A DNA stretch of 64,000 bases. It comes from Weissella bombi (GTDB lineage Bacteria > Bacillota > Bacilli > Lactobacillales > Lactobacillaceae). The position numbers and the translations under genes are program-made. Below the pieces are notes generated by a model, which did not search any database, was not told where the DNA came from, and saw nothing but the letters and a program-made list of their open reading frames with translations. This document shows positions 9,354-18,441 of this stretch, piece by piece; position 1 is the stretch's first letter; every line of letters starts with the position of its first letter. Where the stretch lies: assembly GCF_900094835.1 (NCBI RefSeq), contig NZ_FMAO01000007.1, positions 1 to 64,000 of the forward strand, given 5' to 3'.

Positions 9354-10187
9354 TTACTTATCTCCTCGCTTTAAAAAAGATTGCACTTGCGACCACCATG
9401 ATTTATTAGTATCTTCATCTGAAGTCACTAATTGACGCGTTAGGTACTTACGGTAGTCTTCACGTGATAACGACTGCATCAATTCAGAATTTCTCGTGAT
9501 TGAGACTGCTCCGGTCTCTTCTGAAATAACAATCGTCAATGCATCTGTCACCTCAGAAATTCCAACAGATGCACGATGACGCGTTCCTAATTCTTTAGGA
9601 ATTGTTGCACTATCTGACAATGGTAGATAAGCCGCCGCCGTAGCTAAGCGCCCATCTTTTAATATCACTGCCCCATCATGCAAAGGCGTATTCGGAATAA
9701 ATGTATTAATTAATAATTGACTGGATATTTCCGCATCAATCGGAATACCTGTTTCAATATATTCTTCCAAACCTGTTTCCATCTCAATTGAAATCAAAGC
9801 CCCAATACGACGCTTTGACATATATTGAATAGCATCATCCAATTCATTTACTAAACGCATTTCTGATTGATAAGCTTGCTTTTGCCTAAACAATCCCGAA
9901 CGTCCTAAATGTTCCAAACCACGACGAATTTCGGGCTGAAAGACAATAACTAATGCAATAACTCCCCAATTGATAACTTGATCTGTCAACCATGAAATCG
10001 TGGCGAGTCCAAAATACCAACTAATGATTTTCACAATAATGACAATGGCAACACCACGTAACAAAGTAACCGCTTTAGTACCACGAATTAGCATCATTAA
10101 TCGATAGAGCACCCACCAAACAATGAGCACATCAATAATACGGACAATACTTATACTTTTTAAAAGTGTCTCAATATCGAAATTCAT
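9354..10187 (-). CDS. cdaA: Diadenylate cyclase (c-di-AMP synthase)
   Basis: The enzyme joins two ATP into the second messenger c-di-AMP, which controls potassium and osmolyte transport and cell-wall balance in Firmicutes. Three N-terminal membrane helices (to about residue 83) precede the DisA_N/DAC domain. The catalytic motifs LHDGAVI (DGA at 171-173) and GTRHRAS (RHR at 203-205) are intact. Its length (277 aa) is normal. AGGAG precedes the ATG. It sits 8 bp downstream of a Na+/H+ antiporter gene, a notable neighbour for an ion-homeostasis signal. Confidence 0.97.
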   Translation of the reverse strand: MNFDIETLLKSISIVRIIDVLIVWWVLYRLMMLIRGTKAVTLLRGVAIVIIVKIISWYFGLATISWLTDQVINWGVIALVIVFQPEIRRGLEHLGRSGLFRQKQAYQSEMRLVNELDDAIQYMSKRRIGALISIEMETGLEEYIETGIPIDAEISSQLLINTFIPNTPLHDGAVILKDGRLATAAAYLPLSDSATIPKELGTRHRASVGISEVTDALTIVISEETGAVSITRNSELMQSLSREDYRKYLTRQLVTSDEDTNKSWWSQVQSFLKRGDK

Positions 10188-10195
10188 CCTAACTC

Positions 10196-12253
10196 CTACT
10201 CTTCCAAATTAGTTAACATACCTGCTTCAGTAAAGTTAATATTTTGACGAATATCCAAACTAGTTGTCCCAGATATAAAGTGAGCTTCCGTCAAATGTTG
10301 CACCGCTTCACGTTGCGCATTTAAGCCGACTAATTCTAGTTCCATCTTCAACGCTTCACTATTTTGTACACCAGCCTGACCGTGACGCTCACGCTCAATT
10401 TGAGAACGGTACATAATAATTAAATTATACGCCGCTGTTTGGTCAAGATGTGACTTTTGTGCTTCATCCGTGCTGATATATTTTGAAATAGCTGCAATTG
10501 CTTCTTTTGATGCTTCATGACGTGCTAATTGATATTCTGATAATAATTTATCTGAAGAATCATCGCTTAACCAAACACGTACCATACGACCAAAACCAGT
10601 AAAGAAACGACGAAGTTGACGCCATGTTCGTTTACCACGATCATGCGTTACTAAATCATCTAATTCTGATTCAGCACGATCAATACGTCGACCTTCACTA
10701 GCAAATACCAATGGAGAGATACGCTCATCTACCAATAATCTTTGGATAGCACCGCGTTCCGTTTCTAACGCAAATTCTCGAAGCGACATTTCAGCATCCA
10801 AAATTGGACTCATTTTATCAGCCTTCATAAACTGTAATTGTAATTGTCGAATCTGACTTTGATAACGACGAATAATATCATAAACAACCGCTTGATTTGA
10901 CTCACGACGCCGTGCTTCAATTTCACGTACTGCTGATTGTAGCACATATACCCGAGCTCTTGGCTCAGACATATGCTGCGCCACCCGAGCTTTTGCCTTC
11001 GTCGATCCAGGTGGTACCTGAGTCTTCTTCTCCCCACCAATAATTGGTAGCAAAACAATTGCCATAATCAAAGATAGGATAATCGTAATAGCCGCAATAA
11101 ACAACATTAATGCTCTTTGTGGAAATGGTGCACCACTATCTGTGACAAGTGGAACAGATAGTACACCGGCCATAGTAACAGCCCCACGTACACCAGTCAA
11201 ACCAGATGTAAAAGCGACCCGCCATGAGGCCGTTTCATTCTTGTGATTCTTAAGACGCACCCACTGTGACACATATGTCCAAATCACACGAATACCGAAG
11301 ATAATTAACCAAGTCACTACAGAATACAACAATGCCATTGGCAATGAAATAACTTCACTTAAATGAGTGGCTAATGGTAATTCAATTCCTAATATAACAA
11401 ATATGTACCCATTTAAAAGATAACCAAACACGTTCCAAGTATTAATTCCAATAACATGCAACTCACCAGTGTAGTCCACATCATGCTTTGTATGAATATT
11501 CAAAATAATAGCCGCAACAACTACCGCAATAACACCTGAAGCATGAATCTCCTCAGCCAGAATATAAACTAAAAAGGGTGTGAACAACTGTAAAACAACG
11601 CGTAATGATACATCATTATTGCCATGTGCAGACAACCAATCACCAATCATATTTAGAAAAAAGCCCATCAATGCACCGACCAAAGTTCCCATGATTGACA
11701 CATAGAAAAACTCTCCGGTTGCTTGCCATAACGAAAAAGTTCCTGCTGTTGCAGCTGCAACAGCAAATTTAAAACCAACCAACCCACTTGCGTCATTAAT
11801 TAAACTCTCACCCGCAACTAAATGCATAATTGATGGTGGTAATTTTGCTTGCGAAGCAATTGCTGAAACAGCTACCGGATCAGTCGGTGATAAAATAGCG
11901 GCAATCGCCAACGCAACTGGTAATGGTAATTCTGGTACCATCCAATAAATTAAAAATCCACCAACTATTGTTGTAATAAACACCAGCAAGATGGCATTTC
12001 CAAAAATTGGTCCTCGTAACTCCCATAATTCCTTTTTAGGAAAACGCCATGCATCCGAGTAAAGCAAAGGCGCAATAAATAAAAGCAAAAACCATTCTGT
12101 ATCAAGTTCGATTTTAATATTTAAAAAAACCGCCACTAATAAGCCCAGGGCTATCTGAAACAAACTAACGGGTACTTTTTTAAAAAAATAACCTAATACA
12201 TTACCTAACACGACTAAAAATGTCAGGCCAACAACGGTTTGTAGTAACGCCAT
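10196..12253 (-). CDS. CPA1-family Na+/H+ antiporter with long cytosolic C-terminus
   Basis: The ~685-aa protein has about 12 membrane helices in residues 1-400, with the typical motifs LSPTDPVAVSAI and AGESLINDASG. These carry the acidic residues of the CPA1 ion site. About 280 residues of charged, helical cytosolic domain follow, rich in Arg, Glu and Gln; I see no RCK fold signature there. The ATG at 12253 has AGGAG 7 bp upstream; the GTG at 12259 is too near that site. It exchanges sodium (or potassium) for protons. It is co-transcribed with cdaA, 8 bp apart, so regulation by c-di-AMP is a reasonable hypothesis. Confidence 0.88.
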   Translation of the reverse strand: MALLQTVVGLTFLVVLGNVLGYFFKKVPVSLFQIALGLLVAVFLNIKIELDTEWFLLLFIAPLLYSDAWRFPKKELWELRGPIFGNAILLVFITTIVGGFLIYWMVPELPLPVALAIAAILSPTDPVAVSAIASQAKLPPSIMHLVAGESLINDASGLVGFKFAVAAATAGTFSLWQATGEFFYVSIMGTLVGALMGFFLNMIGDWLSAHGNNDVSLRVVLQLFTPFLVYILAEEIHASGVIAVVVAAIILNIHTKHDVDYTGELHVIGINTWNVFGYLLNGYIFVILGIELPLATHLSEVISLPMALLYSVVTWLIIFGIRVIWTYVSQWVRLKNHKNETASWRVAFTSGLTGVRGAVTMAGVLSVPLVTDSGAPFPQRALMLFIAAITIILSLIMAIVLLPIIGGEKKTQVPPGSTKAKARVAQHMSEPRARVYVLQSAVREIEARRRESNQAVVYDIIRRYQSQIRQLQLQFMKADKMSPILDAEMSLREFALETERGAIQRLLVDERISPLVFASEGRRIDRAESELDDLVTHDRGKRTWRQLRRFFTGFGRMVRVWLSDDSSDKLLSEYQLARHEASKEAIAAISKYISTDEAQKSHLDQTAAYNLIIMYRSQIERERHGQAGVQNSEALKMELELVGLNAQREAVQHLTEAHFISGTTSLDIRQNINFTEAGMLTNLEE

Positions 12254-12274
12254 ACACACTCTCCTTTTCTAATT

Positions 12275-13168
12275 CTATTTTCTACCTAATATCCGAACTT
12301 CAGTTTCCAAATGAACCATAAATGTTTGATAAACAACTTCCTGAACATGCTGAATTAAATTAACATAATCACTTCCCGTTGCATGTCCCCGATTAACAAT
12401 AAAACCAGCATGTTTGGTTGATACTTGTGCATCCCCAATACGGCAGCCTTGTAAACCGGCATCCATAATTAACTTCCCTGCAAAATAACCGGTTGGTCGC
12501 TTGAATACCGACCCACATGATGGAAATTCTAGCGGCTGCTTCTGAGCACGTCGTTCATTATAATCGGCCATTTCAGCCCCAATAATTATTCTTTTGCCCG
12601 GTTTCAAAGCAAAAGTGGCGCTTACAATAATGTCACCTGTGTCTTGAATCAAACTATGCCGATACCCAAATGACAACTCAGCTGCCGAATAAGTCTTGAA
12701 TTGCCCATCAATTGTAATAACATCTGTACTTTCTAATACCTGATCAATTTGGCCACCATATGCACCGGCATTCATAAATACAGCCCCACCAACTGAACCA
12801 GGAATACCTGCAGCCCATTCTAATCCGGTTAGGGCATATTCATAAGCCATCTGTGCCGTTTCAATAATCCAAGCACCCGCTTCGGCCACAATTTTGTTTC
12901 CTGTAGCTTTAATCTGTTTCATCTCTGTCAAAAAAATCACTAGACCGGCTAAACCATCTTCAGTAATAACTAAGTTAGAAGCATTCCCTAGTACAGTTAT
13001 TGGCAAATCTTGCTCATTTGCATACTGCACAACTGCTTTTAACTCAGTCTGTGTTTTAGGCCAGAAACACCAATCAGCTGGGCCACCAACACGTGTGTTG
13101 GTATAGTTTCCCAATTTAACATTCGCTTGGATATTATAATTTGGAAACATTTCAATCAACGTCTTCAT
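12275..13168 (-). CDS. murB: UDP-N-acetylenolpyruvoylglucosamine reductase
   Basis: MurB reduces UDP-GlcNAc-enolpyruvate to UDP-MurNAc with NADPH and FAD. The FAD-binding part shows TRVGGPADWCFWPKT and GNASNLVI. The mid-region GLEWAAGIPGSVGGAVFMN and the catalytic-region FPSCGSVFKRP, with the proton-donor Ser, identify it. The protein is about 297 aa, of type II length as in Bacilli. I chose the ATG at 13168, because GAGGAAG stands just upstream; the longer reading starts at TTG inside the preceding gene. It lies between a dnaQ-like gene and the antiporter. Confidence 0.96.
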   Translation of the reverse strand: MKTLIEMFPNYNIQANVKLGNYTNTRVGGPADWCFWPKTQTELKAVVQYANEQDLPITVLGNASNLVITEDGLAGLVIFLTEMKQIKATGNKIVAEAGAWIIETAQMAYEYALTGLEWAAGIPGSVGGAVFMNAGAYGGQIDQVLESTDVITIDGQFKTYSAAELSFGYRHSLIQDTGDIIVSATFALKPGKRIIIGAEMADYNERRAQKQPLEFPSCGSVFKRPTGYFAGKLIMDAGLQGCRIGDAQVSTKHAGFIVNRGHATGSDYVNLIQHVQEVVYQTFMVHLETEVRILGRK

Positions 13169-13182
13169 CTTTTCTTCCTCAA

Positions 13183-13716
13183 TCAAATCACTTTAACTAA
13201 CTGTTTTAATGGTGCTACCCCAAAGGTTTCTGTTTGTTTAACTAATATTTTTGCCGCAGCAACCGTATCGTCCAACGCATTATGATGGTGGTGTAAATCA
13301 ATAGCTAACGCTTCAGCTACTGTGTTTAATTTATGATTAGGCAGCTGTGGATACAATTTTCGCGATGTTCGTAACGTATCCAATGACAAATAATGGGGTT
13401 GTGCCATGCCATAATGCGCAAGCGTTGCGCGTAATACACTATTATCAAAGGATGCATTATGCGCAATAACTAATTGATTAGGTGTATAAAATTGTTTAAT
13501 TTGTTCCCAGACTTCTGGAAATACAGGTGCATTCACAACATCTGCTTCTGTAATACCGTGAATTCTTGTATTTCGTCTATCAAACATAGTATCCGGTTTA
13601 ATTAAAGTATAAAATTCATCAACAAGCTGATTGTCGCGTACAATCGCCAATCCCAATGAAACTGCACTATCACGCTTGGCACTAGCCGTTTCAAAATCCA
13701 TCGCTACAAAATTCAT
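13183..13716 (-). CDS. DnaQ-like 3'-5' exonuclease
   Basis: The 177-aa protein is a single DEDDh exonuclease domain. MDFETA gives the first two acidic residues, IAHNASFDNSVL the third, and HHHNALDDTVAAAKI the catalytic His and final Asp. The domain matches DNA polymerase III epsilon-type proofreading nucleases, but free-standing copies in Firmicutes have uncertain substrates. It is 12 bp downstream of the GNAT gene and 14 bp before murB. Confidence 0.87.
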   Translation of the reverse strand: MNFVAMDFETASAKRDSAVSLGLAIVRDNQLVDEFYTLIKPDTMFDRRNTRIHGITEADVVNAPVFPEVWEQIKQFYTPNQLVIAHNASFDNSVLRATLAHYGMAQPHYLSLDTLRTSRKLYPQLPNHKLNTVAEALAIDLHHHHNALDDTVAAAKILVKQTETFGVAPLKQLVKVI

Positions 13717-13728
13717 CTTTACACCTCG

Positions 13729-14241
13729 TTATTTCACGACTAACAAAGCCATATCAAAAGCTGGTACTCTTTCATGATCACTATTTAAAATCTTAGTTTC
13801 CGAACCTGCCACAAACTCAAAGCCCAACTTTTCATAGATATGAATTGCTATCGTATTCTTTTCTTGTACCGTTAACACCAATTTTTCAACCGTACTAAAC
13901 GTGGTAGCCCAATCTAGCAATTCTGCTAACATCGCCTGTGCTAGTCCATGCCCTTGAAAATCATTGAGCACCGCTACACCAATCTCAGCAATTCTTGGTT
14001 GTCCAGATAATGCAGATGCAGATGCTAATCCAACTAATTGACCCTGATCCGTTTTAGCAACGAGCATAATGTTATTGGTTGTCGTTTGTAAAATATCAAT
14101 ATTATCAGCCTCTTCATCAGGCTCAATTTGATTGGGATCTTGTTCAACAAGAAATGTACTTGATTCATCTTGAAGTTGAAAGATTAATTGCATTAAGTTA
14201 ATGGCATCCTGCCTTTCAGCCGGGCGAACAAAGACTTCCAT
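13729..14241 (-). CDS. GNAT-family N-acetyltransferase
   Basis: The 170-aa protein has the GNAT fold: an N-terminal VRPAERQDA strand, the acetyl-CoA loop NDFQGHGLAQAML (Q/R-x-x-G-x-G/A) near residues 95-107, and the C-terminal IHIYEKLGFE. The substrate is unknown. Its position next to tsaE recalls rimI near tsaB/tsaE, but the N-terminal half is unlike RimI, so I do not assign that. The ATG overlaps the tsaE stop (TAATG). Confidence 0.83.
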   Translation of the reverse strand: MEVFVRPAERQDAINLMQLIFQLQDESSTFLVEQDPNQIEPDEEADNIDILQTTTNNIMLVAKTDQGQLVGLASASALSGQPRIAEIGVAVLNDFQGHGLAQAMLAELLDWATTFSTVEKLVLTVQEKNTIAIHIYEKLGFEFVAGSETKILNSDHERVPAFDMALLVVK

Positions 14242-14702
14242 TATTTCTCCATTTCAGACAACAAAGCAGATGAACGTTCACCCGCTGCCGTCATTGTTAT
14301 AACACGTTCTGTCTCTGAACTTTCAACACGTTCGAAAACAATCTCTAAAACATCATCTGGCAAATCTGGCTTAATGTATTGTGACCATTCGACTAACGCA
14401 ACCGCATCACCACCAAAATACTCTGATAACCCAAGATCCTCAGCATTCCCTTCTTCACCTAAACGATAGACATCCAAATGATACAAAGGAAATTGTGCAG
14501 TTTGATATTCTCGGACCAATGTAAAAGTTGGACTCTTTACTGGCCGCTTAATTCCCAAAGCTTTTGCGAAGCCTTGCGTAAACGTCGTCTTTCCTGCGCC
14601 TAAATCTCCTGACAATAAAATTGTATCGCCAGCTTTAACATTTTTTGCTAATTTTGCAGCTAATTCTTGTGTTTCATCAACAGTTTTAACTAATATTCTC
14701 AT
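14241..14702 (-). CDS. tsaE: tRNA threonylcarbamoyladenosine biosynthesis ATPase
   Basis: TsaE is the ATPase that supports TsaB/TsaD in making t6A37 in tRNAs. The ~153-aa protein shows the Walker A motif GDLGAGKTT (32-40), the switch region SPTFTLVREY and the LYHLDVYRL motif. The ATG at 14702 fits family starts; an in-frame TTG at 14729 lacks a ribosome binding site. The chosen ATG also has no Shine-Dalgarno sequence, and the promoter -10 box ends only 7 bp upstream, so the mRNA may be leaderless. It heads the nine-gene operon down to 6705. Confidence 0.95.
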   Translation of the reverse strand: MRILVKTVDETQELAAKLAKNVKAGDTILLSGDLGAGKTTFTQGFAKALGIKRPVKSPTFTLVREYQTAQFPLYHLDVYRLGEEGNAEDLGLSEYFGGDAVALVEWSQYIKPDLPDDVLEIVFERVESSETERVITMTAAGERSSALLSEMEK

Positions 14703-14709
14703 AATTAAA

Positions 14710-14738
14710 AGTATACCATTTTTCCGCAAGTGATTACA
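14710..14738 (-). promoter_or_regulatory. Promoter of the tsaE-cdaA-glmM operon
   Basis: On the minus strand TGTAAT (14738-14733), a 17-bp spacer and an extended -10 TGGTATACT (TATACT at 14715-14710). The predicted start of transcription is at about 14703, one base from the tsaE ATG. Confidence 0.6.
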
Positions 14739-14763
14739 GCGTAACCAAATGCTAGCTTAAAAT

Positions 14764-14800
14764 TAAAAAGCTCATGTAAAAATAGCTTCTACTGAGCTTT
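14764..14800 (-). terminator. Terminator after the choloylglycine hydrolase-family gene
   Basis: The minus-strand transcript reads AAAGCTCA (14800-14793), a loop, then TGAGCTTTTT, 18 bp past the stop codon of the gene at 14818. Confidence 0.75.
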
Positions 14801-14817
14801 CCAAAAAATAATTATTA

Positions 14818-15795
14818 CTAATTTAACTGATTAACTGCTAACTTATCAGGCAAATCATAAACAATCGGTTCCGTTAAAGCTAACATATCATCAGTTAACT
14901 GTAATTTTGTAATACTTCCTTGATGATACGCTTGAAAATAATAACTGCGACTTTCTGATACCGTGGCTGCACGATAGACTGAAAAAGTTTTTTGATGCGT
15001 TAAATTCTTCGGTACAGTTACACTATCAAGCAAATGCCAACTTGTTATAATAGCTTCATCTTCATCGCCTGGTTGATCAGCTCGTTCTTTCAAATAAGCT
15101 GCTCTTAAAAAGCGAGCGCCGGGTGAATAAGCGCCAGGTGGTGTTGCCTTTCCTGAGAGCTTGCCCGTTGTTACCTTCGGCACGTTAATACCAATCGTCC
15201 CTGATTTAAATTCTGGTTTAAACTCAACATATTTTTCTAATTGTTTAATTTGTTGATCAAAATATGGGCTATTTGTTACGACACCTAATGGATTAGCCAC
15301 TATTTTCATTGGCCAAGTTGTTGGTTCTACAACAACAATAGCACCAGTAGTATCAGTGACGGCATAATGTAATTCTGGGTTACCATATTTAACAACGCTA
15401 TTTTTCTCTGACATCAACTGGATTTGATCGATATGTGCCGTCATATCAGCAACTGATTTAAAATTACCTAACAACCAAAACACAAATTCAAATGGTGCAA
15501 TTTGAACCTTGTCATTATCAATGTCATCTATAAATTTAGCCCCATTACCAAACGTTAATTTTTGTGCACTTAAGCCAAACTCATTCACGCCGTCTGCAAC
15601 ATCTGTGCGTTTATTACTTAACTCACCACCACCAATAAAAGCATATTTATTTTGAATTAAATGCCTATTAAATGCTGAATGCCACCGATAATTTCTTGGA
15701 ACAAACATTGGTGCATTCTCAAGTTGTGGCCAATCCATTGTTCGTGACAACACATGTGTGCCATCTTTTGCAATTTGTAAAATACTTGTACACAT
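14818..15795 (-). CDS. Choloylglycine hydrolase-family linear amidase (penicillin V acylase / bile salt hydrolase-like)
   Basis: This Ntn-hydrolase becomes active when Met1 is removed to free Cys as the nucleophile. The start is therefore the ATG at 15795, giving MCTSILQ; the GTG three codons upstream would bury the Cys. AGGTGA precedes it. Conserved active-site features are Arg17 and Asp20 after Cys1 (LSRTMDW), Asn in VVTNSPYFD and Arg in GARFLRAAYL. The ~325-aa length is normal. No signal peptide is visible, so it is cytoplasmic. Whether it prefers bile salts, penicillin V or N-acyl homoserine lactones cannot be told from sequence. Confidence 0.88.
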   Translation of the reverse strand: MCTSILQIAKDGTHVLSRTMDWPQLENAPMFVPRNYRWHSAFNRHLIQNKYAFIGGGELSNKRTDVADGVNEFGLSAQKLTFGNGAKFIDDIDNDKVQIAPFEFVFWLLGNFKSVADMTAHIDQIQLMSEKNSVVKYGNPELHYAVTDTTGAIVVVEPTTWPMKIVANPLGVVTNSPYFDQQIKQLEKYVEFKPEFKSGTIGINVPKVTTGKLSGKATPPGAYSPGARFLRAAYLKERADQPGDEDEAIITSWHLLDSVTVPKNLTHQKTFSVYRAATVSESRSYYFQAYHQGSITKLQLTDDMLALTEPIVYDLPDKLAVNQLN

Positions 15796-15902
15796 GTTCC
15801 TCACCTACCTTAATCATCAAGTATATTAAAAAAGTGCTGTCTAATCTTCGTAAAAGTTATTAAAGCTTTTAACATCAGGTTAAACGACACTTAGTTTTTT
15901 AT

Positions 15903-16883
15903 TTAATTAGCTATCGCTTGTGCTGCAGTAATAACTGCAACTTTATAAACGTCTTCCTCATTAGCACCACGTGACAAATCAGAAACAGGTTGTGCCAATC
16001 CTTGTAAGATTGGTCCAATAGCTTCAAAACCACCTAAACGTTGGGCAATTTTATAACCAATGTTACCAGATTGTAAGTCTGGGAAGACAAAGACATTTGC
16101 ATGACCAGCAACTGATGATTCAGGTGCTTTTGCTTCTCCAACTTCGGGTACAAAGGCAGCATCAAATTGCAATTCACCATCTAATGGCAAACTTGGTGCT
16201 AGTTGCTTAGCAATTTTCGTTGCTTCTTGAACCTTGTCAACTTGTGGTGCTCGCGCTGAACCCTTAGTTGAAAAACTCAACATAGCAACTTTAGGATCAA
16301 TACCAAATACTTTAGCTGTCTTAGCGGATTGAACAGCAATTTCTGCCATTGTTTGTGCATCAATGTCGATATTAATCGCAGCGTCTGCAAAAATATAACG
16401 TTCATCATTACGTTGCATTACAAAAGCACCGGAGATACGTGATGCGTCAGCAGCAGTTTTAATAATTTGCAAAGCAGGTCGAACTGTATCGCCAGTTGGA
16501 TGCGTTGCCCCTGAAACCATTCCATCAGCTAATTTCATATAAACCAACATAGTTCCAAAATAGTTAGGATCCTTTAACCACTTTTTAGCAGTTGCCGTAT
16601 CCGTCTTACCATGACGACGTTCTACCAAAGTACGAACCATTTCTTTAAAATCTTCTTTTGGATAAGAATCAATATCAATTACTGTAACTTGTGATAAATC
16701 AAAATGATTTTCCTTTGCCGTTGCATCAATACTTGCTTTTTGACCTAATAAAATTGGTTTAACCAATCCATCTGCTGCTAAACGTACGGCAGCACCTTGA
16801 ATACGTGGATCTTCACCTTCTGGAAATACTAGGGTTTTATCTTGCCCTTTAATTTTATTTGCTAATTGTTCAAACAACTCCAT
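15903..16883 (-). CDS. pta: Phosphate acetyltransferase
   Basis: Pta interconverts acetyl-CoA and acetyl phosphate; in heterolactic bacteria it serves ethanol and acetate formation from phosphoketolase products. The protein is about 326 aa and consists only of the C-terminal PTA_PTB domain, as in other Bacilli. FPEGEDPRIQGAA near the start, DGMVSGATHPTGDTVRPALQ and NVFVFPDLQSGNIGYKIAQR are diagnostic. The ATG at 16883 has GAGG 10 bp upstream. An extended -10 promoter lies about 55 bp upstream. Confidence 0.96.
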   Translation of the reverse strand: MELFEQLANKIKGQDKTLVFPEGEDPRIQGAAVRLAADGLVKPILLGQKASIDATAKENHFDLSQVTVIDIDSYPKEDFKEMVRTLVERRHGKTDTATAKKWLKDPNYFGTMLVYMKLADGMVSGATHPTGDTVRPALQIIKTAADASRISGAFVMQRNDERYIFADAAINIDIDAQTMAEIAVQSAKTAKVFGIDPKVAMLSFSTKGSARAPQVDKVQEATKIAKQLAPSLPLDGELQFDAAFVPEVGEAKAPESSVAGHANVFVFPDLQSGNIGYKIAQRLGGFEAIGPILQGLAQPVSDLSRGANEEDVYKVAVITAAQAIAN

Positions 16884-16936
16884 GATGGACAAACCTCGTC
16901 TCTTTTATTAATAAATGATTACTTACTACACTTGTA

Positions 16937-16963
16937 ATTATAACACAAATGTTGATACACCAA
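16937..16963 (-). promoter_or_regulatory. Promoter of pta
   Basis: On the minus strand an extended -10 TGTTATAAT (TATAAT at 16942-16937) with TTGGTG (16963-16958) at a short 15-bp spacing. Confidence 0.5.
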
Positions 16964-17044
16964 CGTTTCAATAGAGTTCCACTATTGGGACACTAATATC
17001 TACTTCGTGCACAACATAATATAAAATGTTTAATTACTAAATAC

Positions 17045-17710
17045 CTATGCCCACGTAATTGGTTCAGAACCTACAGACTCCAGAAATCGATTTGTCTGAC
17101 TAAATGGTTTAGAACCAAAAAAACCACGATATGCTGATAACGGACTTGGATGGGGTGCTTGAAGAATCAAATTTTGGTTACCCTTAATCAAAGCCTGCTT
17201 TTTTTGAGCTTGCTTTCCCCATAATATAAATACCGTTGGCTGATCTTGTTGTGCGACAATACGAATAATTTCATCAGTCAATGGTTCCCAGATTTTGCCA
17301 GCATGCCCTCCAGCCTTGTGTGCCGGCACTGTTAAAACCGTATTTAACAATAAAACGCCTTGCTTAGCCCAACGATGTAAATCACCATCCTGTGGTGCTG
17401 GTTTTTGTAAATCATCAGCTAATTCTTTATAAATATTAATTAACGATTTAGGTAGCCCCATCCCCTTAGGCACTGAAAAGCTCATGCCTTGTGCTTGCTC
17501 TGGATTTGGATATGGATCCTGACCAAGAATAACCACTTTGACCGTTGCTAACGGCGTCGCTTGTAACGCAGCAAAAACATTCTCGCGCTTTGGATAAATT
17601 GTTTCATTTGCATAAACTGTATCTAAAAATACGCTAATTTTTTCTAAATATTGATTATCTAATTTCGGCTGTAAGGCATTTGCCCAGTCCATTGGTAATA
17701 ATGGCCTCAT
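17045..17710 (-). CDS. ung: Uracil-DNA glycosylase
   Basis: The enzyme removes uracil from DNA as the first step of base-excision repair. The family-1 motifs are present: the water-activating loop VVILGQDPYPNPEQAQGMSF, LLLNTVLTV, and the C-terminal HPSPLSAYRGFFG with the catalytic His. The 221-aa length is normal. AAGGGGTGA precedes the ATG at 17710 by 8 bp. It stands alone, divergent from the next gene on the plus strand. Confidence 0.97.
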   Translation of the reverse strand: MRPLLPMDWANALQPKLDNQYLEKISVFLDTVYANETIYPKRENVFAALQATPLATVKVVILGQDPYPNPEQAQGMSFSVPKGMGLPKSLINIYKELADDLQKPAPQDGDLHRWAKQGVLLLNTVLTVPAHKAGGHAGKIWEPLTDEIIRIVAQQDQPTVFILWGKQAQKKQALIKGNQNLILQAPHPSPLSAYRGFFGSKPFSQTNRFLESVGSEPITWA

Positions 17711-17833
17711 TTTTCACATCACCCCTTAACAAATTGTATATCTTCATTATACTGACAAATCAATCTCCTGAAAGGGATATGGTAAAATAAAAATAAGCTA
17801 AATCCTTGTTTAACATTATAAGGAGGTTTTATT

Positions 17834-18379
17834 TTGCACGATTTATATATTTCACAATCGCATAGTAAACGTGCCGGTACCAATACCGTTACTGAATATA
17901 ATCGCACAGTTAAGTATTTTGTTTCGGGACAAATCGGTAAACGCAATAACCAATTAACAATTTTCAATGATGCCTTTGAAGAGTTGGCAACTATTACACA
18001 AGTTTCTAGTGGTCTCTTGCCACGTTTTACTTTAAGCAGCCAAAACAAGCAAGTTGGTTCAATTGGCATTTCACTTAAACGGCATGAACTCTTATACGTC
18101 AATTCACTGAACTGGTTTGTTTTAGGAAGTCTAGAAAAACGACGTTTTCAGATTACAACAGTTAACCGTCAACTAGCGTATGCGCAACCATTAGCGGATA
18201 AACGGTTAAAAGTAACATTATTAAATAATGAACAAGAATCTTTACTAGTATTAATCATGGCTTTTCTGGATCGTTGGGCATTTATTGCACATCGTTACCC
18301 ACTTGCCTGGCCAAGTCCTTTTAACACACCAATACCAGTGATATCACCCTTCAGTAGTTCTTCAAAACCACATAACTAA
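17834..18379 (+). CDS. LURP-one-related (tubby C-terminal-like) family protein
   Basis: The 181-aa protein shows the repeating strand pattern of the LOR/YxjI family: KYFVSGQIG, LTIFNDAFEELATITQ, PRFTLSSQNKQVGSIG, RFQITTVNRQLAYAQP, and a final hydrophobic helix LLVLIMAFLDR. The family forms a 12-stranded beta barrel around a central helix; its bacterial function is not established. The start codon is TTG at 17834, supported by a perfect AGGAGG 7 bp upstream; no ATG or GTG fits. The last ~30 residues are Pro/Ser-rich. The family call is from pattern recognition. Confidence 0.72.
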   Translation: MHDLYISQSHSKRAGTNTVTEYNRTVKYFVSGQIGKRNNQLTIFNDAFEELATITQVSSGLLPRFTLSSQNKQVGSIGISLKRHELLYVNSLNWFVLGSLEKRRFQITTVNRQLAYAQPLADKRLKVTLLNNEQESLLVLIMAFLDRWAFIAHRYPLAWPSPFNTPIPVISPFSSSSKPHN

Positions 18380-18439
18380 AAAGAAGCACACCATAACAAT
18401 TAGCTTTATATCTAATCATTATGGCATGCTTCTTTTTTT
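18378..18439. terminator. Bidirectional terminator
   Basis: A long imperfect hairpin has AAAAAGAAGCA on the left and TGCTTCTTTTTTT on the right, with inner pairing of CCATAA and TTATGG. It serves the plus-strand gene ending at 18379 and the minus-strand glnQ ending at 18442. Confidence 0.85.
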
Positions 18440-18441
18440 AT

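Noticed and set aside
17719-18102. Minus-strand ORF opposite the LURP-one-like gene
   Set aside because: It lies wholly antisense to a well-supported plus-strand gene with a perfect AGGAGG site, and its protein has no recognisable features.
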